From Xiphias gladius (lineage: Eukaryota > Chordata > Actinopteri > Istiophoriformes > Xiphiidae): a stretch of 64,000 bases of DNA. The notes beneath the pieces are model-generated. The model was not told where the DNA came from, did no database searches, and worked only from the letters and a program-made list of their open reading frames with translations. The stretch covers positions 17,741,001 through 17,805,000 of the forward strand of contig NC_053415.1 of the NCBI RefSeq assembly GCF_016859285.1. Reading direction: 5' to 3'. The position numbers and the translations under genes are program-made. Positions 52,801 to 64,000 of the stretch are shown piece by piece; position 1 is the stretch's first letter; the number at the start of each line of letters is the position of its first letter.

Positions 52801-55800
52801 ATGGCTGCTGTTCAAACAGAGGTTTCCCTGTGCTCACAACCTTGGCAGAGGCCCCTGTACATCTATGGGGGGCTGGCATGCAACTCACTGATGGCTGGTA
52901 AGTGATTTCTTTTTCTATTTGGTCAATTCAGCTCAGGTATTGTGTGTCTTGAGAGAAATGAAGGGTCAAATGACTGGATTAGATTTTTTATTTCTCGAAC
53001 AAATGTGCAAACCTTCTAGTAATGGTGGTTAGGCTTTGCACATCTTTACATTGAGCAACATATACCCGTGCTTTCATAGTTTTTTTGTTTTTTCGAAAGT
53101 TACATTTTTGTATTTAGAATTACAGATTGGTTGAGACCTCAAAGCTTTGCGTGCAAATGTTGTCTGGCTCTGCAGTGGCCAATGAAACCCTGAATGTGCA
53201 TTGTTCAGTAAGTTCATGTTTAGGGTTGGCGCGGCCCTAAAAAACAAGATAAACATGTATTCAAATTAGGGCATCAACATTACAATGAACAGAGAGCAAG
53301 ATCCGCTGGGCTTATATGTGAGTTTTCTGAACATGGAGACTTTCCTGATCATTTTCCTTGTGTCTCAGACTCCTGGTCAGACAGAACTCCTCTCCATGAA
53401 GCTGCCTACCAGGGCAGACTACTCCACCTGAGAAGCCTCATCGCTCAGGTAAACCTAACATGGGTCTGTCTTGATATTTACGGTACATCAAGTACACAGC
53501 CCATACGTGGTTGTACGATGAAATGAAGACCTGACAGTATCACCTTCTCATCTTCCCTGCAGGGCTTCCATGTGGACACACTCACCATGGACAGAGTCTC
53601 TCCCCTCCATGAGGCTTGTCTCGGTGGTCACTATGCTTCCGCCAAGTTCCTGTTGGAGAATGGTGCAAATGTAAGAACACTGTCTATTTTCAGTCAATCG
53701 CTGTGACATTTTATCAAACTTTGAACTGAAGTATATCTTTAAAATGCAGTTTTAGGATATACAAGCGATGTCGGAAAAAAATCCACAGTCTTTGTTCTGT
53801 GTAAAAGTGTACACCAAAGTTTATCTGAAGCTAACTGAAGTGAGGTTTCTGCCCCGTGTTAGTCAAATCAAGTAGTTATCTTCCAAAATTACAGTCTTTT
53901 TAGGATTAAATTCCTTTTTTGTGTTACCTCACCTCCATTGCAGCTCAACAAGGAAACACAAAGAGCACAACATAAAGAGGGAATTTTATTCCAAAAAGAC
54001 TGGACCCTTAACCTGTAACAGACTTAAGAAATTGTGAAACTGTCCTTTAAACTGGGACAACTTGGTCAAATGTGCAGTTGCCATACTAGAACTAATTTTA
54101 GTGATTTAAAGGTGAACTCCGCTGATTTTACACATCAAAGTGTTTGCACGACTTGGGGAGCACTACTGCATATATGGGAAAAACTATGGTTCCAGATAGA
54201 GCTGTGCACAAGATGATAAACTGCGGTGGAAGACTGCAAGTTTGAAAGTGGGAAAATCCGGGGGTTAGTTAAAGAGAGTTGAGTTTACAACTCCCCTGTA
54301 GCCCATCGTAGCATGACACACTCAAATATCTGATTGAACTGTTGGCAGTCAAGTTACATTGTGGATAATGTACGCATCATTTTTTGACAAGGCAGAAAAG
54401 TATGTGGAATAATAAAACCATACGAACACACAAAACAAAACTGTGCATTGATGTCATGTGTTTTTGTATGTGTCTATATGTTAATCCTGATAAATAAGTG
54501 AGTTAAGTGCAGCTCTTTTAGCAGTAGTATCATACTGTTTCTTCACATATCCCTCCATAGGTGGAGGCAGTATCCACAGATGGCGCCACACCTCTCTTCA
54601 ACTCTTGCAGCAGCGGGAGTGCTGCTTGTGTCAGGCTCATCTTGCAGCACAGTGCCTCCATCAACACCACCTACCAGCTGGCCTCACCCATCCACGAGGC
54701 CGCCAAGAAGGGTGTGTATTGCGTGCAAATACTGTATGTATGGGTGTAAAGGCATGAGCTGTCAGCGCAGATTTTGATGCGGCTTTGTTTTTTTTTTCAC
54801 TCAGATCACAGAGAGTGTCTGAAGCTGCTGCTGTCCCATGGAGCTCATATTGACATGGAGCTGCCAGTGGTGGGGACACCGCTGTATTCTGCCTGCATGG
54901 CCCGGGCCGCCGCCTGTGTAGAGGTGCTGCTACACTCAGGTAATGTAATCTGTAACATCTGCGGCGTAAAAGAAAAATCAGGAACAATCATAAGTCACAA
55001 AAAACTGTTTATTCCTTTAACAGATAAATGTCTGGAGTGAGAAACTTGAACATCCGAGCCTCACAATTTTTAGGTGTTAACTTTGGTTTGATTCACTAAT
55101 TTGGAATAATAATAATACATTTTAATTATAGAGCGCTTTCAAAATACTCTTAATTTACACAACAAGTCAAATAAAATATCCATGTGAACTAAAAATACTC
55201 TGAAGGTGCAGGGTAGTATAGGACATTAAATCAAACTTTAAAAGCAGTTCTAAAAGGGGTCATGTTGAATGTTGTCTTAAAGGAAACACATTATCCTTCC
55301 CCTGCTACACTGTATGTTTTCAGCTCCCTCCATTTCTTGGTGCATTGCATATTCCATATAATGAAGAAGATCAAATCAATACACTGAGGTTTTGAGGGAT
55401 AATAGGTCCTTTGCAAGCTGTAACATCCCTATCAGATAATGAGAAAAGCAGACAACAATAATATACATGTGCCCCTGGCAGACCATTCACTCCCATACAG
55501 TGTGTGGGCATAAACTGTGTTGTATACAGTGTACAAGTTGCATAATCCTTAGTAGGAAAACTGACAATTACAATTTTTTTTTTTTTAATTCTGCAACCTC
55601 TAACTTCATGAATCTTGTTAATAAAAGAAGTTCGAGCTCTCATTATTAGTCAACTAATTGATTGTTCGATCAAAAGAAAATGAATCTGCAACTATTTTGA
55701 TCAATTATTCATTTTTTGTCTTTTTTTAAGCAAAAATACCACCCTTTGCTGGCTTCAGCTTCTCAGACGTGCAGATTCGATGCTTTTTTCTTTTTTTTTG

Positions 55801-56762
55801 TCTTATGCGACAGTAAGCCAAATGACTTTGGGTTTTGGACTGTGGGACTGACGAAACAAGATACTCGAAAACGTAATTCTGTGCTGTGGGAAATTATAAC
55901 AGGGAAAACTATTAATCAGTTAATTGATAAAGTAACCATCAGATTAATTGCAAATTGTTGAAAATTGCAGCCCTAAAATATTTAATTGCAGCTTCTTTTT
56001 TCTGCCGCTCCCTGCCTGATTTTTAGCTGTACACAGTCTACCCCCCACTTTCCCTTTCCATGGAAACAAGAAAGCAGACTTTCACAGTTCAGAACAGCAA
56101 GTGAAGTGTTTGTGGCTACAAATCATCTACTATTATTTATAGCTCTGCTGTAAGTTGCTGTCTTTACATTATTTCCATGAGTGACCCTCAGTATGGTTTC
56201 TTCATATTTTCATTCACAGACTGATGGAGCCTGTGGGGGCATGGTTGGGTGTTTATGGTCTTGATCACATACTTTGGCTTCTCTGGTGTGCTTCTTATAG
56301 TCAGGTGATAAGCTGTTTCTGCTTGCGTGCACTTGTAGGAGCAGATGTACGAATAGGGTGCGGGCAGGACAGTCCTTTACATGCTGCAGTCCGAGCCGGA
56401 GGAGCAAACGTTGTGGACTTTCTGCTGGACTTCGGGGCTGATGGGTGTTGTAGGAACACGGAGGGGAAAACTCCTTTGGACCTGTCAACGCCAAACAGCA
56501 CAGTGAGAACTGCACTGCAGAAAAGAGGTGTGTTGTTGAGTATTAAGGCACTCACATCCATGTTACAGAAACAACCCAACACTGATTTATTAATTTTCTT
56601 GAAGTTATAACAACTTTGCCGTGTCTGCTCTGGCCAGGTCCCTGCTCTCTGTCTCAGCTGTGTCGGTTCTGTATTCGCCGAAGTCTGGGAAGGAATCGTC
56701 TGCACAGAGCGTCCAGCCTTTTCCTTCCACACAGTATTAAAGACTTCCTCCTCTACCAATGA
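52801..56762 (+). CDS. asb11: Ankyrin repeat and SOCS box protein, ASB11 (ASB9/11 group)
   Basis: Substrate-recognition subunit of a Cullin5-Elongin B/C ubiquitin ligase. Coding exons: 52801-52897, 53369-53448, 53563-53670, 54561-54711, 54805-54939, 56339-56527, 56638-56762; total 885 nt (294 aa plus stop), GT-AG introns with consistent phases. Six ankyrin repeats run from about residue 36 to 250 (TPLHEAAYQGRLLHLRSL; SPLHEACLGGH; ATPLFNSCSSGSAACV; SPIHEAAKKDHREC; GTPLYSAC; DSPLHAAVRAGG). The SOCS box is 255-294: BC-box SLSQLCRFCIRRSLG and Cul5-box end LPHSIKDFLLYQ. The start at 52801 has a good +4 G; an in-frame ATG at 52672 would add 43 residues. ASB11 is favoured over ASB9 by ATPLFN-SGSAACV, HREC and the FLLYQ end and by position next to piga, as in human Xp22.2. 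The N-terminal NSLMADS resembles ASB9, so the assignment is not final. Confidence 0.85.
54108..54425 (+). repeat. Dispersed family C copy
   Basis: Starts AAAGGTGAACTCCGCTGATT; includes TGGTTCCAGATAGAGCTGTG, AGCATGACACACTCAAATAT and AAGTTACATTGTGGATAATG. It lies in an asb11 intron. The partner copy downstream of the gene is at 57125-57460, same orientation. Confidence 0.75.
55105..55165 (-). mobile_element. Short LINE/SINE 3' tail, reverse orientation
   Basis: AATAATAATAATACATTTTA followed by ATTATAGAGCGCTTTCAAAA is the reverse of the common fish retroposon end (…GCGCTATATAAATAAAATGTATTATT). Only the tail remains. It lies in an asb11 intron. Confidence 0.5.
55645..55976 (+). repeat. Dispersed family A copy
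   Basis: Starts TTAGTCAACTAATTGATTGT and ends AAAATTGCAGCCCTAA; contains TGAATCTGCAACTATTTTGA and TTTGGGTTTTGGACTGTGGG. It lies in an asb11 intron. Confidence 0.7.
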
Positions 56763-57030
56763 GACATCTGCACCCTGCTTGTGTGGTTCTGTATGTGCCA
56801 CATACACTGATTTGTCCTTCGCATTTTGCATAGTGACTGATCTATAAGGCAAAACATATGAGAGGGCAAGGACATTCACATTGAGAGAATGGTAGAGTTT
56901 TGTCCATCTTATGTATTATATGATACAGTTGATTTTAATTATGTGATAATTACTATTTACGTATTATTCATGAAATATTTTGGATACAAGCGTGGCAAGT
57001 TCCACAATAAATTGAGATAATCTGTATTCA
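56763..57030 (+). terminator. asb11: asb11 3' UTR and poly(A) signal
   Basis: About 250 nt, AATAAA at 57006-57011. Confidence 0.7.
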
Positions 57031-57124
57031 TATTGCTATGACTGTAATTTATCAGGTTTTGTATTTTTATACTTTTAATGAAGTGCTTTACATTTCATGT
57101 CCATGGAGTTTATGGTTTTAATGG

Positions 57125-57460
57125 GGGATTCAACTGATTTTACATATCAAAGTCTGTTTGCAGGTGTTGGGGAGGACTGCTGCATATGTGAAAACTGTCG
57201 CATGAAACTTTTTGTGGCTCCAGAGGGAGCTGTGTTAAATCTGGTCAATTGGGGCTGAAGACTACAAGTCTCAGGGTGTAGAGTCAGAAAGAAGTGAGTC
57301 CATTAGATCTCCGTAGCCCGCTCCTCATCTCAGCATGAGGATAGCAGCTTGGATCTACGTTAGCCGCCACTAGCATGACACACCTGAATGTCCGACCAAA
57401 CTGTCGATGGTTAAGTTGCATTGTGGGTAATGTAGGGTCAGGTTTTGACAAGGAAGAAGA
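57125..57460 (+). repeat. Dispersed family C copy
   Basis: Diverged copy of 54108-54425: GGATTCAACTGATTTTACAT, GGCTCCAGAGGGAGCTGTGT, AGCATGACACACCTGAATGT and AAGTTGCATTGTGGGTAATG. Confidence 0.75.
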
Positions 57461-59886
57461 ATATGCAGAAAAAAAGATTTTTATACTTTTTAAAAAATAT
57501 TGATAGAATATTGATTGATATTGTTATTGATACCGTAATGCTGGATCTCACCGATTACTGTAGGTAAAACTTGTAAACCTCTGTATTCACTCAGAGTAAA
57601 GTATTCTAAAAAGATAACGGTATGCTAAGGTGATCTATATTTCCTTGTTATTTAAGACATAACATAAAGAAAAAGGACACCAACTGATGAAGGCGAGATA
57701 GCCGAAAACATTTGGTGAATAAAGCATGGTGTACTGGAGAAGAGTTGTGTGACATGTTTTTATTTGCTGGGTTTGCAGAATAGGTACACAGGATACAATT
57801 ACCTATCACATGTTGTCAAATGTAATTTACAGGTGCAACCCCTCAGCAAATATTTGATATACACTTTCACACCACAGGGGCTTAAACATAAATTTTTTGG
57901 CTGGACCCCAACAGTGCAGCTAGCCCTATAAACAGGAAGGTCTGGACTGAGTGAGTCAGTGATAAGGTTATTCAATTTGTCGGCCTGCCGAGTGTTGGAG
58001 TTTCCATGCAGTCTCAATTGACCACGTTTCAGTCAGTATTTTCATACTTACAGAAACAGAAAAACATGTAAATGAGAACAGCTTAATTGGGAATTCAGCT
58101 GTGTTACAATGCTGCACATGTGAGCACAGAGAGTAGGAGAGAAGCAAACGGATAAAGGGCGGACCAGCTATATAGTAGGTTCTGACTCTGTCTTGTTGTA
58201 GGTAGGCCACCACAGTCACTGATACAGAGTTGACAGAGCCTATGTTGTGTTGCAAACATCACAGCAGTGACATGTAAGGGAAAGTTGCACTGTGCTAAAA
58301 GATTTGTTTTGTATTGTAAAAGCAAATGTCAGACGAAAAACTGTGACAAAATAGACAAGAGTGTGTAGTAAGCCACTTAGGTGATAGAGTATAGGGGATG
58401 GAGGTTTTTCATTTGTAAATATTTCTGTATGTACATATATGAATTTGTTGTCTTGAGACATTTTTTGTTTTTTCTTTTTTTTTCTTTTTTTTTTACAGTA
58501 GTATGACATACAGTAAAATGTATTTACACTGGATGGGGGACATACCAGAGAGGTGACGATGACAGTGAGAAACCTTTAATAGACAGTTAAAACTGATATT
58601 TGCTTGACACGAGTTTATTCAGTTTGCTGTAGAGGATATTTGCCTTTATTATGGGTTTCCAGTATGTAAGTTTCAATGAGACATAACGTAAAGAAACACA
58701 ATTTTAATGTTCTCTCATCGTAACAGTTCCTTAGACATTTGACTTTGTCGACTTGGACAGTGATAATGGGGCATGTTACTTTGGTGGCAGCAATGAACTT
58801 GATGAATTTATATACTTTCAACCAACAACTTAAATGTTCTGAGTGAGTGACAATTCTCAGTCAGTGATAATTCTCAGTATTAAATTATGTGGTGATTGCG
58901 TTTTTGCGTTTTGTGAACTGTGTTACCGAAAATGTGCTTAGGCAATTATGAAAAACAGTAAGGAGTAAGGACATTTTTTAGAAAACATCGAGCTCATTGG
59001 ATTTGAGCAAAAACTGTAGTAAGAGACAAGGACCTGAAGAGCTGAGGGATGGACTGAGGTTTGTGGCCAGTGTTGCTCAGGGGGAATTAATTTCCCGTAT
59101 TCAGGTGCCATCCTTAAAGGTCACCTCTACTGAGGCCTGAACACCTTGACGTTAACAGCAAAGAAGTTCCCCAGCTTTCAGCAACAGTTCTGAAAGAGGG
59201 ATATATGCTGTGATTTTGTGTTTATTTGTAGCAGGATTTCCTGCTGCTCTTGCCCAAACTCAGTGGTTAATACATTACCCGTGACAAAATAATACTACTT
59301 TCAACAAAACATCCACTGCCTTTCACTGATGTCTCCATTTTATACACAATGTTTTTTTGAAGGTTTTGTACACCGAGGGCACATTAGATCAAAGAATTTG
59401 GATGTTGACAATTTCTGACACTGTTCAGAGTGAGTTTACACTGAGGGGTCAGGATACATACAAAGAGAAGGTCCTCAGACTGAATCCAATAAATGTTATA
59501 GTACTAAGAATATAATCCATTATAGCTCAGCTTTGAGCTCAAATCAGTTGTGTTGCTCCATGGGGAAAGGTCAGCAGAGTGAAAGACCCTGCAGCATATT
59601 TCACTTACTCTCTGTGATACAAGTCAGTTCAGCTAAAAGTTTTATGTTTTTGTTTATTGAGTTGTAACAGGTGAGAGCGCATAATCACAAAACCTTCCCA
59701 TTAAAAGGGCAAGCAGAGGGGGTTATACATCTCAAAAAAATTTTAATAATATATATAACATCCAGATATTTTCAACACCTATTCATGGTGAAGATGATAC
59801 AAAACAACAAAAATTTACTTCACAGCTCTGTCATTTACAGTTGTTATAAATCTTGACTGCTTAACTGCTTATCACCAATATATTAC
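57461..59886. other. Intergenic region downstream of asb11
   Basis: AT-rich with no coding exon recognised. About 57660-57735 (AACTGATGAAGGCGAGATAG, then GAATAAAGCATGGTG) looks like a degenerate repeat. A polypyrimidine T/C tract lies at about 58466-58494. Confidence 0.45.
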
Positions 59887-61012
59887 AAGGGCTGGAAAGA
59901 TCAGTAGATTAATTTGGCAATCGACAGAATCATCGGTAATTTTAATAACCTTTCAAGTCATTTATCAAGGAGCAAGAGTCTACAACCGCGCTCTGTGAAG
60001 CTGTAGGCACAGCTGTGTTTTGAGCTAAGAGCTAAAGTCAGAATGCTAACAGACAGCCAGTGTTTTTACATGAACTTAAGAAACCAGGTAAGTCGGAGAG
60101 TGACATTTGAATTTGTTTACTCACAGGGTTAACATCTTAATTTAGCATGTTAGCATGCAAAAATATGCCAATTAGCACTCAACACAAAGTACAACTAAAA
60201 TCAATATTTTGTTCATTTTGATAATTGATAATGAGTTGTTGCTTGGTTTTCACTTTATTCTGCTACGAAAACGATTGAAACCATTGATACATTTGAATCG
60301 AGCACTGGGTTTCAACCCTAACCCTAACTGTGATGTCTGAAATGACAAGCCTGGTGTGTAGCTAGCGGTAGCTTGTCTGTTTTTCATCTTGAGCTGGCGA
60401 CAAGTATCGTCCGCCGTCTTTACAGAAATAGAAAAAACATAGCGGTACGCAGGTGCAAACATAGCAATACGTAGGCGCAAATGGTTTACCAATGAACAAG
60501 CTCCACTCTCACCATGTTCTCAGGTACCGTGTTCGCGGCAACTGACAAACCTCGGTTAATAGGAACGCAATTTGTAGTTTTGCAAGAATGAAGCCATAAA
60601 TCAAATTCTTGGAGAATATTGATCTCAACTACTATTACAATCAATCCTGAGGGGACTGTTAATATCTGTACAAATTTTCCATCCAATAGTTGTTGAGATA
60701 TTTCACTCTGGAGTCAAGTGGTGGACAAGCCAACATTACCATCCATACAGACACACTGCTATCATGGCTATCAATGCTAAATATTCACAGTTTCCTGCTA
60801 TTTAAAAATGTCTGTTTTGTTTTAAGAACTTTAAATTGAATATTTTTGATTTTTGATTTTTGGACTGTTGGCCTGTCAAAACAAGACACTGAGTAACTTT
60901 GATTGTATTTTGTGAGATTTTTTAGATTAAACGTTTAAATGATTATTCCTGAAAATGACCACCAGTTGAATCAATAATGAAAATAATTAGTTGCATTAGT
61001 TAGCTGTAACCC
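59887..61012 (+). repeat. Dispersed family A copy split by a family D insertion
   Basis: The family A left part (AGGGCTGGAAAGATCAGTAG to CAAGTCATTTATCAAGGAGC) is at 59887-59975 and its right part (TTGGACTGTTGGCCTGTCAA to AATAATTAGTTGCATTAG, then AGCTGTAACCCTA) at about 60785-61012. Between them, about 59990-60775 is family D: CTAAGAGCTAAAGTCAGAAT, TTTAGCATGTTAGCATGCAA, CAATCAATCCTGAGGGGACT, CCAATAGTTGTTGAGATATT and AAGTGGTGGACAAGCCAACA. The nesting dates D after A at this site. Confidence 0.65.
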
Positions 61013-62255
61013 TATGAGTTACACCTCCACACTAAACCCATTTAATTTTTAGTTCTAGTTGAAAGTTTCAGGTCTGTGTCACATCTGACCACACCCAGCA
61101 TCACTGTTAGGTGTGGTTTGGTGTGGTCAGGTTGTGTTGCACCTTCAACCACACCCAAGAGTGATGTCATTAGGTCCTGGAGTACACCCGTCCACCACAG
61201 CAGCCAGGAGAGAAGTTAAACCACTGGAGTTCACCAAAAAGATGAATTTCAGGGAGGTATTAACTACAACATTATTCAGAATGAACAAACAGCTGCTAAA
61301 ATGTGTTCACAGAGTATACAGAAGCAGAGTCAACCAACAAACACACCATTTACTGACCCAAAATATTTAACAAGAGCATCTCAGTGTACACAGTATGTAA
61401 TTTTAGAGAGTTCTTTTAATATCTAAACATATTACCAATATTATCTTAATAATAATATCAGCAATATGACCAATAAATCTTGCCTAAAACTTTTCCAGTA
61501 CACAGAATAGCAGACGATTCTCAGTTTGAATATTTTACAGCCATTAAACCCTCAAATGTCAGACGAACCTTCTGCTCTATCTCCAGCATCCCTTATCTTC
61601 TTTAATAATGGCACAGTGCAGATTTTTCCAAAAAAAAACATTCATAATAAAGCTGATGTCTAGTTTTTCATGCATGGTTTCCACTGCAAATTACAGCTGA
61701 ACAAATTCCTTTTTTTTTTACAAACACAAGTCATATATGATCATAAATTTTACATCTAAAAGGATTTGGGTTTCACACCAAAACACACGTTTAATACAGA
61801 GAAAACATAACAACTGTCAGGCTTTTTTCTGATATCATCGTTTACTTTTCAGGGAACATGTGCAATAAAGATCCATCTGAAGCAAACACAAAAGATGTTA
61901 TGGGCCAGTGTTTGCCACAAGCAACTTCCTTCTGCTGTGGCTGCATTTGTCTTTCAACCAACAGTTATTTTTTAGTTTTAAAGCAGAGATGAAATGTTTC
62001 TGACGGAACCATTGGACTTACTGTTTCACTTCTTATATATATATTTTTTTTGTTTTTTGGGGGGGGGGGTAAATGAGAAGCGATAATTGAAATTAGTAAG
62101 ACATAATTCAGGAGTGACGAGGAGAAATGGTTGTAACTCTGCCCATTCATCATTAAACATGTGGTCCAGTGAAATCGATGTTAGAAAAGAGGATCAAAAT
62201 GACTCCAGTCCTGCTAAAGCACAGATGTTATAACTTTATGAAAACACAGGTGCTT
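61013..62255. other. Downstream flank of grpr
   Basis: AT-rich. No coding exon recognised; some of it is probably grpr 3' UTR. It includes a G-run at 62060-62069. Confidence 0.4.
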
Positions 62256-62567
62256 TCAGACGGTTGTTATGTTTGTATTCCTACTATTCTGGCTATACAA
62301 CCGTCTTGGAGAAGTGCAGCATAGCTGCTTGTTGAAGTGCTTGCTGAAACTTTTGCTCATCAGGTAAAGGGCGAACGGGTTCACGCAGGAGTTGGTGAAG
62401 GCCAAGATGCGAGCAGACACGCTGGCGATGAAGTGGCCCAGCGACGTGTCCACCTGGTCGTAGTGGTAGGAGCGGTACAGGTAGATCACGTGACTGGGCA
62501 GCCAGCAGACAGCAAACAAGCCAACAAACACCAGCACCGTTTTGGCCAGACGCTTCCTGGACTTGAT
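62256..62567 (-). CDS. grpr: Gastrin-releasing peptide receptor, last coding exon (partial)
   Basis: Class A G-protein-coupled receptor of the bombesin family, coupled to Gq in known members. Only the final exon is in the window: 103 residues from [20 protein letters not shown] after a clean acceptor (CAG at 62568-62570, complement) to TGA at 62256-62258. It covers the end of intracellular loop 3, TM6 with CWLP, extracellular loop 3 ([16 protein letters not shown]), TM7 with [10 protein letters not shown], and helix 8 with LCC, a likely palmitoylation site. TM6-TM7 fits GRPR better than NMBR or BRS3, and human GRPR lies in Xp22.2 near PIGA. The tail after the Cys pair is only about 19 residues and ends NITTV, much shorter than the ~40-residue human tail; an alternative 3' exon is not excluded. 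Upstream exons lie beyond the right edge. Confidence 0.85.
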   Translation of the reverse strand: MKSRKRLAKTVLVFVGLFAVCWLPSHVIYLYRSYHYDQVDTSLGHFIASVSARILAFTNSCVNPFALYLMSKSFSKHFNKQLCCTSPRRLYSQNSRNTNITTV

Positions 62568-63229
62568 CTGAAAGGAGAGAGAAGAGAAGAAATCTGTCTC
62601 TGCAAACAAACAAAGCTGCGCAATATTGTAAAGTATATGATATAACATGTATGGTATAATGTGGGTGAATGTTTTAATTGATATCTTTGTCATTGTTCTC
62701 ATTTATTTATCATTTTGTCAGTCCACCCTTTTGGTCCAGACTTAAATATCTCGACAACTACTGGACTGATTGTCATTAAAAAACTGAAGACATTCGCATT
62801 AGCCTCCTGCTCTTTGCTCTTGTTTGGTGTTTTGCTCAACTCTCCTGTCTTTTCAGACCCTGCATTTGCTTACTTCTGCCTGCCGAACCTTAATAAAGGT
62901 GAACTGTTTTTGAACTTTTACCGGTGTCTGTGAGTCGTGCAATTGAGTCCTCCTAAACCTGAGCCCTGACAATTTATTCAGCTGTTGCTTCCGAGGTCAG
63001 GAATTAACTTTGAACCTAAGAAAGATTTTGGTTTTTTTTCCGCTCTCCTGTTGATCATCTTTTGACCCCTCAGGTTTGTCTTGTGACCCCTTGTGGAGGC
63101 CCTGACCCTCACGTTGGGAAACACTGTAGTATGTATGGGGATCTGAACATCTATTTTAAAATGGCAGGAGGGTCATCAGCAATGTTATATAGGCATTTAA
63201 ATGAAAATATTTAGATGATGCTGAGATGA

Positions 63230-63345
63230 AAAGCATTCACTTTCTTGCTGAGACTTAGACGAGATCCAGTGTCAGTCCTGTATGGTAAGTACCGGTATGA
63301 AGCTACAACCATGGTTAGCTTAGCTTAGCATAAAGAGTGAAAATT
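63230..63345 (+). repeat. Dispersed family B copy (partial)
   Basis: GCATTCACTTTCTTGCTGAG, then GTTAGCTTAGCTTAGCATAA. Tandem with the next copy. Confidence 0.65.
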
Positions 63346-63394
63346 ATATCAAGCCATAAAAGGAAATAAAAATGAAACCCTAAAGTCCCCCGAA

Positions 63395-63625
63395 TACTTT
63401 AAAGAAATAGCTTGACGCTTTGGGAAATGTTCACTTTCTTGTTGAAAGTTAGATGAGAAGGTTGACGTTGGTATGGTAAATGCAGCTACTGCCAGCAGCT
63501 GGTTAGCTTAGCTTAGCACAAAGACTGGAAACAGGAGGAAACAGCTTGGGTTTCTCTGTCCAAAGGTAGCAAAGCCTACCAGTACCTCTAAAGCTCAATA
63601 ATTAAAGGTTCAATGTGTAACATTC
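63395..63625 (+). repeat. Dispersed family B copy
   Basis: Contains CTTTAAAGAAATAGCTTGAC, GAGAAGGTTGACGTTGGTAT, GGTTAGCTTAGCTTAGCACA, AAGACTGGAAACAGGAGGAA and CTACCAGTACCTCTAAAGCT: the most intact copy in the window. Confidence 0.75.
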
Positions 63626-64000
63626 AGAAAACCCTTGTTATTAATGACACGGGTGGCCTGAACTGCAGTCAGCATCTTGTTGCTTGCGCTCGAGCGAGCA
63701 TACTGGGCATTGGCCAAAACACTGATGTGATATACAAAGGATTCAACGTGATTGATCAGCATCATGTTGATAGATGAGCTAACTAAAGTTATGCTGTTAT
63801 TAAAGTTTGACTATAAACTATATTTTGAAACTATATTTGACTCTCCAGTGCTGGCACATTGCTAAAAACGAAGTGTGGAGATATGCAAGGCTATAGTTTG
63901 TCTAGCTTTTTTTTTTTGAAATAGGATTTATCAGCCCCCTCTATGATTGGAATGCGCTAGTGATGTTGACCCTAGTTTTCCCGCAATGTCGGTCACATTA

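Larger units (their letters stand above)
62568..64000. other. grpr intron or right edge with repeats
   Basis: No coding exon seen. It holds a reverse-orientation family D fragment at about 62733-62800 (GGTCCAGACTTAAATATCTC), a fragment near 63060-63130 (GACCCCTTGTGGAGGCCCTG, then GTTGGGAAACACTGTAGT) related to the insert in 2440-2500, and family B copies at 63230-63345 and 63395-63625. Confidence 0.55.

Overview
The window is nuclear DNA of a ray-finned (teleost) fish. Every confident gene is a vertebrate gene with short GT-AG introns, and the non-coding part is full of repeats typical of fish: Tc1 and hAT-like transposon remnants, L1- and L2-clade LINE tails, several dispersed non-coding families and (CA)n/(TA)n tracts. 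The sequence alone does not fix the species.

Layout. 1-3,700: repeats plus a GC-rich, CpG-rich block (about 1,630-2,060) that looks like the promoter of a leftward gene lying outside the window. 3,837-10,445 (minus): u2af1, complete, 8 coding exons, 232 aa. 16,808-20,324 (plus): gabpa, complete, 9 coding exons, 441 aa, with a CpG-rich promoter block about 3-4 kb upstream. 23,044-36,480 (minus): app, complete, 18 coding exons, 753 aa, with the Kunitz inhibitor exon and a long 3' UTR that ends about 100 bp from the gabpa poly(A) signal. 37,181-41,431 (plus): a two-Ig-domain type I membrane protein I cannot assign to a named gene; it starts 700 bp from app in a head-to-head arrangement. 46,416-51,295 (plus): piga, complete, 499 aa. 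52,801-56,762 (plus): an ankyrin/SOCS-box gene, best match asb11, 294 aa. 62,256-62,567 (minus): the last coding exon of a bombesin-family receptor, best match grpr; the rest lies beyond the window.

Synteny. u2af1, gabpa and app have human orthologues on chromosome 21q, and the gabpa/app tail-to-tail pair is conserved. piga, asb11 and grpr have human orthologues close together in Xp22.2. The junction of the two blocks falls in the 37-46 kb interval that holds the unassigned Ig gene.

The genes do not form a pathway. They cover splicing (u2af1), transcription (gabpa), a secretase-processed membrane protein (app), GPI-anchor synthesis in the ER (piga), ubiquitin-ligase substrate choice (asb11) and peptide signalling (grpr). 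The most notable observations are: a divergent amyloid-beta segment, paired loss of the cysteines that form one E1 disulfide in APP, the Ig gene sharing the app promoter interval, and a piga exon fragment downstream of piga.
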